Below are positions 1-9,800 of a DNA stretch of 22,208 nt, piece after piece. A program made the translations under genes and the position numbers. Origin of the DNA: Ectocarpus siliculosus (Eukaryota; Sar; Phaeophyceae; Ectocarpales; Ectocarpaceae). Where the stretch lies: positions 4,165,678-4,187,885 of the forward strand of contig FN649734.1 in assembly GCA_000310025.1 (NCBI GenBank). The letters run 5' to 3'. Within the stretch, counting starts at the first letter, position 1. Each line of letters begins with the position of its first letter. The notes under the pieces are model-generated. The model ran no database searches. It was not told the DNA's origin and saw only the letters and a list, made by a program, of their open reading frames with translations.

Positions 1-10
1 CCTAGTCTGT

Positions 11-1083
11 CTATCCTAACGAGTTCTCGGACTCTCCCACCTTTTCAAACCACTTCCTTCTCCCCAGTACAGCTACCGTCCTCTCCTCTCTATTCCATGC
101 CTCAATCATCTCCCTGTACGTCCCTTGTATTTTTTTCCAGCTCAGTCAGGTACACTTCCCTTTCCTCTTTGTACCACGGACATTCCGCGACTACATGAAC
201 ACGGTCTTCGCATTCGAAGCCCTAATCACATTTGAACTTGTCGTCTTCGTCGTCTACCGTCCTATGTCTTCGTCGACGTTCTCGAAGGCCTATGCCCCCG
301 GTCCTGGATTTGACCTCAAGCTTTGTCCTTGCATCCATTGGTCAATGTAGGTAATCCTTGAACCCTATTCCTGCTTTCAACATTCCGTACACTTCTAGAC
401 CTTCCTTATCCTTGGTTTCTTTCCTTAGATTCTGTTTTTTTCTCTCAGCACAAGCAACAGATATCTTCTCCTTGAACCCCTTTAGACCCTCCATTTCCAG
501 CGTTTCATCTTCGTCGATGTCTAACCCATTCCATACGTCCTCTACAACCTTGGCCCATTCCGTGGGTTGTCTACCCCTCTTTTTGTTTGCCCACTTCGCC
601 TCCCATACTATTCTCGGCAACCTCTCCTCTCCCATCTCGCGCATACGATACTGCCATGTCAGCTTCCTTGCATCCTAGGATGATTCTCGCTGCTTTCATC
701 TGCGCCGCCTCGAGTTCTTTCACTACCTTCTTATTTCCTTCCCATGCTTCTCCGGCGTACTCTAGCGGCGTTACGATTACGCTCTTCAAAACCGTCAATT
801 TGATGCGTGTATCGAGGTGCCGGTTTTCGAGTGCTGGGTGCAGCTTCCCTGCTCGTGCTTTGCCCTTTTCCGCTACCTTGGACATGTGTGCATTCCACGA
901 GCAGTCTTTTGCGATCTCAAATCCGAGGTATGTGTACTGGTCCACTACTGCAATCTCCTCGATCCCCCACTTTCACCTATGTTCTACTGGTTCCTCCCTG
1001 ACCTCGTTGCATACCATGACGGCACTCTTCTTAACGTTGGCAGACAATCTCCATTTATCAGTAAACTTCTTCGCCGCGTCAAT
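11..1083 (-). pseudogene. LINE segment: thumb/C-terminal region with Cys/His motif
   Basis: After the stop at 1,084-1,086 the same frame continues with AAKKFTDKWRLSANVKKS and, after a further stop near 977, YTYLGFEI and LKSVIVTPLEYAGEAWE, the usual region after the polymerase palm in LINEs. A frame change near 650 leads to EERLPRIVWEAKW. Near the end a C-X5-C-X4-H-X4-C arrangement is readable (Cys codons at 228-230, 210-212 and 180-182; His at 195-197), interrupted by a TAG at 222-224. This resembles the C-terminal zinc motif of many LINE proteins. A last frame change near 130 gives a tail ending at the TAG on 13-11. I see no RNase H domain, though decay could hide one. Confidence 0.72.
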
Positions 1084-2251
1084 TTATAGTTGCAGTCCCT
1101 CAGGGGTGCCCGACATACCAACGAAATCATCCGCAAACAGCATTCCTGACACCCAAGTTTCCGTGTCCCCTACTTTTACTCCCTTCCGGACTACCTCTAC
1201 GACTTCCAACAGATCGTTGATGAACACCTGGAACAATGTTGGGGACAGCGTGCAACCTTGTGGGACCCCCTGCTCAATGTCGAAGAATTTAGACAGTTCT
1301 CCGTCTAGCATGACCGCGCTTTTCACACACTCTGTCATCTTCTTCAGCACTCTCCACATTTTCCCCTTGATCCCGTACTTGGACCATTGCTTCCACAGCC
1401 CATTTCTCCGTACGGTATCGTATGCCTTTTTCACGTCCTGGAAGAAGCAGTCGGCTTTCCCGCCCTCTTTCTACCTTGGATGATTCTCCCTACCGTGAAT
1501 GCGTGGTCTACGCACCCCCTCTTCTTTCAGAAACCTACCTGGCCCTCACTAATGCTACGTTCCATCTCCAATACTCCCACTATCATATCGTTCAGCAGCT
1601 TACACAAGACTTTTCCTACTGTGTTCAACAGTGTGATACCCCTGTAGTTTCCTGGGTCAGTCTTGTTTCTTAAGCAAGTCACAACCACTCATTCCTGCAT
1701 CTACTTGGCGCATACTCGTTTTTCCACACCCAGTTGTACAGCAGTGCCATCAGCTGGATCATCCCCTTCCCCCCAAACTTCATGAACTCGTTGACTATCC
1801 CATCCGCCCCTGCTGCTGTGTGGCACTGCAGCTTGTTCACACACGCCTCAACCTCGTCCTCAGTGAACTCCTTTTCTATTTCTACGTTCCCAACGTCTGC
1901 CTTCCATGTCTCTTCTTCTTTCTGGGCCCATGCGTCCACCTCCTTCTTAAACACTTGGTCAAAAGCTTCATTCTCCGAAGGCACTCCAAGTCTCTTGTAG
2001 TGTCCTGCTAGAACTTCCCTTTTCCCCTTCCCACTGCTGACTAGTCCACCGTTCACACCTCGCAAAGTTGCCACCCCTGTATCCCCCCCTTGCGCGGTCT
2101 TTTTTACCATCCTACTACTACCTTCCCACATCTGCTTGGCGTTCCCCTCCAGGCCTCCGTTGGCCTTCTGCACTACTTCGTCCCAAATGCACTTTTTCTT
2201 CTTTTTCACAAGTGCCTTCACTGTTTCCTCTTGGCCCTGTGCTTTTCCCAA
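1084..2251 (-). pseudogene. LINE segment: reverse transcriptase domain, frameshifted
   Basis: From 2,251 down to 1,679 an open frame carries the linker and the start of the polymerase region, with AAGADGIVNEF typical of LINE reverse transcriptases. After a frame change near 1,685 comes NYRGITLLN and ISEGQVGF, then a stop codon, then CVDHAFTVGRII. After another frame change near 1,440 comes KKAYDTV (motif A region), QGVPQGCTLSPTLF (motif B region) and LFADDFVG, where ADD is the catalytic Asp pair of motif C. All motifs are in the right order, so the domain was complete when inserted. Two frame changes and one stop within it show long decay. The frame stops again at 1,084-1,086. Confidence 0.87.
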
Positions 2252-2266
2252 CTTTCCTCAGACCCC

Positions 2267-3726
2267 TCACTCAGGTACTGCTTGAAGACTTTCTCGACGT
2301 TCCCCTATTTCTTCTTTCAGCTCGTCATCCCACCACTTAACCGATACCCCACATCGTACCACCTTCTTTCCGGCTACTCTCCCTGCCGTTGTGTTCACTA
2401 TGGACTCCCATCCTTCAATCACCCTGTCCCCTGCTGCTTGTACGTCTACCTGTCCGTCTTCGACGCTTCTGAGCAGTTTCCTCAAGGGTTCTACACTACC
2501 AGCCAGTCCCTTCTGGAATTCATCCCGTGTCCCCTCGTCTCCCAAACGCTCTACTTTCCACCGGAACACTTTCCTCTGTTTCTTTCTCTCCGTCTTTCTA
2601 GATCGGTCGATGTTTGCCCATATGAGGAAGTGGTCGGTCGAGCCTCTATCTACCGCACTTACGTGCAGCTCTGGGATCTGTGTGCTCCCCCTATCTACCA
2701 GGATGTAGTCGAGGATCGAGTTTTCGTTGCGAACTACCCTTTGCCTGGTGAACTCCGGCTTATCGCATTCCCTCCTACCGTTCAACACCATCAGCTCGTT
2801 GCTTCTCAAGAATTCGAGCATCCTCACTCCGTTGTCATTGACTTTGTCTTCTCCGTGCTGCCCGATCGCCTGTCCTCTACGGGAGCTTTCCCTACTCTGG
2901 AGTTGAAATCGCCCACCATGGCAACTTCTCCCCTTCCTACTGAACCTCTGGACATCTTCCCCAATTTGTCCAAAGTTCTCCTACGCCTTGCTTGCGACTT
3001 TCTTCGACGACGGTGGGACGTATACGTTCCCTAGAAACAAACCTTTCTCACCCCGCTCCCCAGGTATCTTAAGCCATAGGCTTTCGTCGAACTCCGTTTT
3101 CACGTTTTCACCACTACTGCCACCGCGTCAAACACGTGTTCCTTGACCAGGAATCCGACTCCCCCCTCCCCCTTTTTCTTCGGGTCTAAGCCCTTTCTTG
3201 CCTTCCCTACCCACCGGTATTTCCCTAGTTTGCTTACCACGTCTCCATCCTTCAGTTCCCACGTCTCTTGGATCCCCACTACATCTAGATCGCTTTGTTC
3301 TACTTGGTCCACTATTTCCAACCACTTGTGCTCACTCCTTGCGAACCCGCACACGTTCCACGACCCCACTCTCAGCTTGTGTTTTTCCCTATTGGCGGTT
3401 TTGCGCACTTTATCGTTCGCCTTGCCCTTCTTCTCGGCGTTCTTCTGACTTGCCTGCTCGCCTCCCCCGCCCGGTCCCTTCTTCGCCGCCATCGCCGTCG
3501 CCTCTTGTCTCCTTACCTTCTCTGTTTCTATCATGTTCGCGACGCAAACCCTCCATCCAAACTTCCTTACGTAGTCCGACAGCTTCTCGATGTCAACCCC
3601 CAAGCACTCTTGGCTGTCTCCCTTGGTCAATTTCACCCGGAAATGTTCATGCTCTCTGCCTACTTCTCTTTCTAGGCAGTACAGTCCCTCCCTGTCACAA
3701 CAGTCCTTGACCTCTATCCTCGTCAT
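2267..3726 (-). pseudogene. LINE segment: N-terminal leader and APE-type endonuclease, frameshifted
   Basis: The frame opening at 3,726 gives about 208 residues. A basic linker (residues 80-118) is followed by the start of an endonuclease/exonuclease/phosphatase fold: GSWNVCGF at residues 121-128 (the family's Asn), GIQETWE at 151-157 (the metal-binding Glu) and GGVGFLV near 188. The middle of the domain lies in other frames; GDFNSRVGK, matching the family's GDFN motif, is readable around 2,900. The last part, opening at 2,827, has SILDYILV and STDHFLIW, the second being the catalytic Asp-His end motif. Changes of frame at about 3,100, 2,930 and 2,830, plus a stop near 3,000, show it is dead. 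The leader before the endonuclease matches nothing I know. Confidence 0.82.
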
Positions 3727-4140
3727 GTCCCTTGGAATCCCAAACAGCCAGCTCCAACCTGTCTCCCTTCCACAATTTCTGCTTCCATCCTCCCGGCTTC
3801 TTCACCATCCTCATGATCTCTACAGCAACTGGACCGTGGCCACTTGTTTGTCGTGTTTTTTCAGGAAGGTATACGGAATACTCGGCCTTCCCAATCCGAG
3901 TGTCCGGTGGGGGTTGTGGTTCCTTTCAGTTCTTTTGCCGGCTCACCGACGCTAAGTAGCGCCTCCAACATAGGCTCGTAGTCTAGGTCCAAGTTCACAC
4001 CTCCTGGCACAAGTACCCCAGTCTTGTGCCGGGCGCTCTGCTTAGTAAACACCCAGATGTCCCCCGACCACCCAATTTATCATCTCCGAAGTCCCGCGGT
4101 ATAAGCTACTTTCCTCCTGGGAGGTCATTTTCACCACAAT

Positions 4141-4761
4141 AAGTTCAGGGACGACTTGCATAGCCGAAGATCCTACTCACACGCTGGGATGGAACATACA
4201 CCGACTTCCAACTTCTCATGTACGCTCCACCATGGGTTGCTACCCCACTTACGCTCTCGAGTAGACCTATCTGCCGAAAGTTTGGCCCACAATTCCTTAC
4301 TGCTTTGTACTCGCCTCTCTCCAATCGAAAACAATGCATTGTGCGTGCCGCGCATCTAGCTCCGCAGTTTTTGGGTGGTCCGTCAGGTCGTTCAGCTTGC
4401 TCGACGTGAGTAATAAGCTTTGCTTTGATAGCTCTATGTTTTATTTATCCACTTCAAGCAACAAACACCCCCCCCCCTCCACCGTCCGATTCATTTTGGA
4501 TCTCACGCCGGAGAGTTTTGCGGCGTCTTAGCTCTAAGTCCTCCACCGCCCAATGAGGGACTGTGGTATTTTTTTTAATGCCGTGCCAACAGGCATTAAC
4601 CTTAGGTAAGCGTGTTGTTACTTTGGACTGTACCCTCATCCTCTGGGGGAGGCAGAGGGGGGGGGGGGCGCATGGCCTCTATTTTTCAGGGGGGGTTCGG
4701 GTACGGGTTGGGGATCGGGTCTATGTGTACTGCATTCTCGAATTGTCCCCTCACAATAGCT
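4141..4761. other. Unassigned stretch between the LINE and the satellite array
   Basis: Only reading frames of about 60-67 codons occur, on both strands, and none has a recognisable domain. The left part (to about 4,420) could be the worn 5' end of the LINE on the minus strand. The right part has a C run at 4,469-4,477, a G run near 4,657-4,668 and a G-rich stretch to 4,720. I see no gene. Confidence 0.5.
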
Positions 4762-5957
4762 ACTGTGGATTTTCAGTATACAGCTATCCTTACTCAACGC
4801 GTCCATGTGTCCGAATCTCCAATACAAATCAGCCTGTGAGGTTTCAGTATGCAGCTTTCCTCAATCAATGCGCCTTGTGTCCGGCAATCGCAAACATCAC
4901 TCAATCCGTGAGGTTTCAGTATGCAGCTATCCTCACTCAACCCGTCTATGTATCCGGCAATCGCAAATATCACTCAACCCGTGCGATTTTAGTATGCAGT
5001 GATCCTCACTCAACGCGTCCATGTGTCGGCAATCTCAAAAACAAATCCATCTGTGAAGAAGTTCCAGTATGCAGCTATCCTCACTCAACACGTCTATGTG
5101 TCCGGCAATCTCCAATACAAATCACCTGTGAGGTTTCAGTATGCAGCTATCCTCACTCAACGCGTCTATGTGTCCGGCAATCGCAAACAGCACTCAACCC
5201 GTGGGGTTTCAGTATGCAGCTATCCCCACTCAACGCGTCTATATGTCTGGCAATCTCAAAAACAAATCCATCTGTGAAGTTTCAGCATGAAACTATCGTC
5301 ACTCAACACGTCTATGTGTCCTGCAATCTCCAATACAAATCACCTGTGAGGTTTCAGTATGCAGCTATCCTCACTCAATGCGTCTATGTGTCCTGCAATC
5401 GCAAACATCACTCAACCCGTGGGGTTTCAGTATGCAGCTATCCCCACTCAACGCGTCTATGTGTCTGGCAATCTCAAAAACAAATCCATCTGTGAAGTTT
5501 CAGTATGAAGCTATCGTCACTCAATGCGTCTATATGTCTGGCAATCTCAAAAGCAAATCCATCTGTGAAGTTTCAGTATGAAGCTATCCTCACTCAATGC
5601 GTCTATGTGTCCGGCAATCGCAAACATCACTCAACCCGTGGGGTTTCAGTATGCAGCTATCCCCACTCAACGCGTCTATATGTCTGGCAATCTCAAAAGC
5701 AAATCCATCTGTGAAGTTTCAGTATTCAGCTATCCTCACTCAATGCGTCTATGTGTCCTGCAAGCTCAAAAACCAATCCATCTGTGAGGTTTCAGTATGC
5801 AGCTATCCCCACTCAACGCGTCTATGTGTCTGGCAATCTCAAAAAACAATCCATCTGTGAAGTTTCAGTATGAAGCTATCGTCACTCAATGCGTCTTTGT
5901 GTCCTGCAAGCTCAAATACCAATCCATCTGTGAGGTTTCATTTCACAGCTATCCTCA
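4762..5957. repeat. 73-bp satellite-like tandem array, about 16.4 copies
   Basis: The motif CAGTATGCAGCTATC recurs with starts at 4774, 4845, 4917, 4990, 5065, 5137, 5210, 5283, 5355, 5428, 5501, 5574, 5647, 5720, 5793, 5866 and 5939, so spacing is 71-75 and settles at exactly 73 in the right half. The second half of each unit comes in variants: ATCGCAAACATCACTCAACC (A), ATCTCAAAAACAAATCCATC (B), ATCTCCAATACAAATCACC (C) and a late B-like form with CAAGCTC. The array ends near CACCATACGGTG. Because most units lack stops in one or more frames, the array throws up overlapping frames of 60-310 codons; these look like by-products, not genes. The spacing becomes more regular to the right. Confidence 0.95.
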
Positions 5958-6718
5958 CACCATACGGTGGAAGGGGGGGGAAGGGGATCAACCATCACAC
6001 GGTCCCAAACAATGCGATTGCAGATGGTGTCCGGCTTTTCGCTCATTCGTTTCCTGCACTGGGAAGGATGAAGGGCGATGGTCGCTACGGCAATTCCAGA
6101 CGATGGTGGTTGGTGGTGGTTGATATTTTTTGGGTGAAAGATATTCGGTTTGGGGAGCTCTCTCCGCGGCAGGTGCTGTTCTGTTTTCCTGTTTCATTTC
6201 TTGCCGTGGGTCCGCCATACCACTGAGTGGTGATACCGGAAAACTGCTGGCCATGCTGAACCCTTCTCACAACGAGATTGAAGGCAAGCACGGTACTTAG
6301 AGGGGCAGACGGCTAGAGAGGACGATGGGCCTTCTTCTGCACCACTTCGTAGGACCACGTGGTTCAAAACGTGCCAACGCGCCCCTGCCGTGTTTTGCAA
6401 CAGTTCGCCCACAATGTAACACCAGGCACGAGAAGGTGCACCAGTGGAAGCTTGTTGTCGGTGGATTCCGGGTTTGATGCTGGAAACTGTGCGTGCATTT
6501 CACAACGTCGCTTGGCCGGGCCACGTTAGTCTGTACTGAGCGCCAAGTTAACGCGACGGAACGCGACACGCTTGACCCAGTCTTCACTATGCCTCGCGCC
6601 CAAAAACACGAAATTGTTGTGTACGGTTTCCCACGCCATGCCGGAATTTACAAATGTCTTAACACCGTTCATTGATCGATGACGTCACCTCACGGCACGT
6701 TACGGTACGGAACGGCAG
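5958..6718. other. No recognisable gene; sequence just upstream of the first visible topoisomerase exon
   Basis: I looked here for the Toprim half of topoisomerase III (a VAEKPS-like start, a DCDREGEN-like motif, or the helix before the gate) in all + frames and saw none. Minus-strand frames of 68-96 codons have no recognisable domain. This is probably intron or 5' flank of the gene to the right. Confidence 0.5.
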
Positions 6719-6814
6719 AACCGGTTCGACGAGTTGCAGGAAGGGGTGATCAGCTACGGGCCCTGCCAATTCCCCACCCTCGGGTTCATCGTCGACCGTT
6801 ACAAGAGAATACAG
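6719..6814 (+). CDS. TOP3A: TOP3 exon (first visible): [12 protein letters not shown] motif
   Basis: Thirty-two codons in phase 0, from an AG at 6,717-6,718 to the donor GTAAGG. It reads NRFDELQEG then [20 protein letters not shown], which is nearly invariant in type IA topoisomerases just after the Toprim half and the helix that precedes the gate. The acceptor has a poor pyrimidine tract. Because the exon starts well inside the protein, exons coding for the first 200 or more residues are expected further upstream, past the satellite array and the LINE. Confidence 0.9.
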
Positions 6815-9800
6815 GTAAGGGAAATGCGAAAGGATCACAGAGACAGCGCTCACTGGCTTACACACAGCAGTGTCATGTGATCGGGGTCCCGCGAACAAGG
6901 GGTCCTTGGTCATTTTTATCCAGGGCGGGTGGGGGAAGAGGCTGGTGGTGTTCTAATAGAATGATTACACAGCTTGTTTGGCACACTTTGAAGGCTTTGT
7001 GCTTACAGCATTTGGTAAAGGTGTGGGCACAGGAGAGATGGCGGAGTTTGCCGTTCAGGGGATGAATGATTCACCAGTGTGTTGGAGGAGAGATTCGTGT
7101 GTTTGTCGGCATTGGGGGCCGGGCTATCCAGGGCCGACGGCGAGCGAGCAGCCAGCAGCAGCGTTTTTCACGGCAATCGGGGGACGATTTAGTGGTTTCC
7201 GGATGCGATAACGGTTTCGAGTACAGTTTTAGCGTAATACAATGCCGCCTTCCCTTTCTAGAATCGTGTGTGTTGTTCGCTCTTTTCTGAAGGTCCGGGT
7301 TTGTTGTACTCGACCTGTTGGTTGGTTGATGGCGACACTTTCAAAGAATAAGCCCAACTCTTTGCAAACGAAGGGAAGATCAGCTAGCTCTTTTTAGGTC
7401 GACGAATAAAGTAGATTTGAGGAGGGCTCCCTAGTAAGCGTCAAGAACTACTTGTGCTTCGCAGGGTGAAGTGTCGGGTATACAGCTCATGAGCATCTGT
7501 TTGGTGAGCATAAGTGAGCTATATGCTGTAGGTGGTCTAGTTGCAGTAGATAGTGAGCTGTCCTATGCCACGATAGTTCGGGCCTACTGTCACTTGTCGC
7601 CTAGCAAAAGCATTGACACAGAACCAATGGGGTGGTGGTTGACGTTGTAACCGAAAACACAGCGTACGGGGATTTGTTGGTCCGTGGTCCATCGCGAATG
7701 TATGTGTGCCGGTATCTCGTAGGTCACGCGAGTGCGAAGCTATTTTCGGAGCAAATCGACAGCAAATGAAGCGTGGTCGCCAAGACGCGGTGTGAAACAC
7801 GCGCCACAGGTACAGGCTTATAGTAAAACCTGTACCAACGACGACGACACACCGTACGCACGCACGTCAGCCATCACGTTCACACATTTCTGGGTGTTTT
7901 TCACGACACCCAAGAGTCTCCTCACGCTATCTTGCTTACGCGTCGCGACCGTCTGATTGGGATTCGGGGCCTTATCAGGCTTTCCAATCGGAGGCATTCT
8001 GGAGCATAAAGATGGAGTACGCGGAGGACGACCCGCGTTCCCCGGGAGGCAAGGCTAGGGCGGACTTCTCGTGGCAGCGGGTGAGAAATCAAGAGAAGAG
8101 AGATCAGAAGAAAAGCTAGAGACGGAAATGAAATCACGTGAGGGGTGACGCAAGTGCGTGCGTTCCGAGTTCGCAGCGGCATTTTTGTGACTTTCCTTCT
8201 TCAGGTTTCGTCTCCGCCAGGAAGGTTTGGAGGATTGATGAGCGAGAAGAAATGGTCTGTGATGTTGACGTAAGCAGATGCGCCTACCTACTCGCTTCGG
8301 GCGGGCCTCCGCGTGCCAAGGTGGTCATCAACGAACACAATTCACCGACCGTGACTCTTCTGTGCAGCTCGGTGTTATCGCGAGCGACGTGAACGTACCG
8401 GCCGATGCCCCTCATGTGGTGCCTACATGTTTTTTGTGGTTCAACGGCACAGCAGCCGGTAGTGACGGGGTCTTCCAAGAACTCGGGGTGATCTTGTCGC
8501 TGAACGATGCTCCCACAGCCGTGATGCCTGCCCCGAGGCGTGCGGTTGCGCACGTCGCCGTTTCCGGGGCGACTGGAACCGCCCGTTGTGGCATCATCCC
8601 CCCACGGCAAGGGGTGAAGCCGCCATTTCCATGACCCCAAACATCCTTCCCTAAACTTGACTTGACGAAACCCCTCCCCACGATTCTTCTCTCTTCTTTC
8701 CCTCTTCCTCCGCGCCTTGATCAACGCTCTGTTGCCAAACTCGGGGCGACGACGAAAGGGCCGGCTGTACGACCACGCCTGCTGCGCGATCCTGTACGAG
8801 ATGACGGTAGAAGACGGGGTCGCCGTGGTCACCAGCGTGGAGGCGAGGAGAGTCACCAAGGCACGCCCGATACCGATGTCCACCGTCGAGCTTCAGAAGA
8901 GGTACACCTCTCACTCTCCGTCGCCCCTTCCACCCTCCACATGCCCTCGTTGCCATGAAAACCTTCATTTGAGGCGGCGCGTGCGGTTTGTAGTTCATTT
9001 GGCGTTGGGATTTGGCAGTCTCTAGATAACGACCCAAGGGGAGATCCCGGTACCGATTTACTAGGTGGGTTCCCAAGAGAATCCTTTCGTATGCTGCTGC
9101 CCTGTGCTGCCGCTCAGCCGGGAGCATTCCTGGCCTTTGGGGGTCCATTTCCTTCCTTTGGAGAGTGGTCCTGTCACATTATATTTTACTGCAGTTGCAT
9201 GTATCTGTACCGTCATCCTAAGGTGCCCCCCCTGCGCACGCTCATTGCCCCCCCGACTACGGCATGAATACCCCCCACACACACAATTGTACCGTGCCAC
9301 CGTCGCCTACTATTCATCAACCTGGGGATCACTCCTCTCTGAAAATCTCGATTCTTTGCTTGCGAAGGGCATCGCGATTCTGCCACATCTCGTCCGAGAG
9401 AACGATGCACGTCGCGGAGGCCTTGTACCAGAGGGGCATCATCAGCTACCCCAGGACGGAGACGGAGAAGTTCAAGAGGGAGTTTGACATCAAGTGAGGC
9501 AACCTATGTAGCTTGGGAGGCGTTTTTCTCTACCGTGGTAGAGGGAGTCTTCCCGTTGTGTGACTAACAGTCCCGGATCGTAGCTCCTCGATGGAGAAGC
9601 AGATACGACGGTAGGTAGACACCGCGCGAGCCAACACGGTACTTGGTACGTTGGGATGTTGTTGTTTTTTTTGGCGTCCCATTTGTCAAACGATGATACC
9701 CCGAATAAAGGGCAAACGTATCTACTTCTGCGCACTAGGCTGTGTGTGGAAAAAGTTTCCAGCGGGAAGTGTATGTGTCACCGCCGTTATTGCAATCCAA

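Larger units (their letters stand above)
1..4140 (-). mobile_element. Degenerate non-LTR retrotransposon (LINE) with APE endonuclease and reverse transcriptase
   Basis: On the minus strand the pieces appear in the order expected of a LINE: an N-terminal leader (about 4,052-3,380), an APE-type endonuclease (about 3,375-2,520), a reverse transcriptase (about 1,930-1,085), and a C-terminal region ending in a Cys/His motif and a stop near position 11. Such elements copy themselves by nicking DNA and reverse transcribing their RNA at the nick. This copy cannot encode a working protein, because the reading frame changes at several points and has in-frame stops (for example 1,084-1,086, about 976-978 and 222-224). 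The 3' UTR, tail and target-site duplication lie left of the window. The 5' limit is uncertain: coding-like sequence fades between 4,052 and 4,420. I could not assign a clade. Confidence 0.88.

Noticed and set aside
587-3034. Long + strand frames of 298 and 314 codons
   Set aside because: They are antisense to the LINE's endonuclease and polymerase, rich in Ser, Pro, Phe and Leu, and have no recognisable domain; the minus strand explains the sequence.
4563-5860. Overlapping + frames of up to 310 codons with repeated Tyr/Ser/Cys-rich peptides
   Set aside because: They are translations of the 73-bp array. The same peptides recur in every frame because 73 is not a multiple of 3, and no outside coding signal supports them.
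4762-5957. CRISPR array
   Set aside because: The units are contiguous 73-bp satellites without a constant repeat and unique spacers, and the window is eukaryotic.
8284-8883. Minus-strand frame of 199 codons
   Set aside because: It lies opposite the RLYDHACC exon and the intron before it, and shows no domain.
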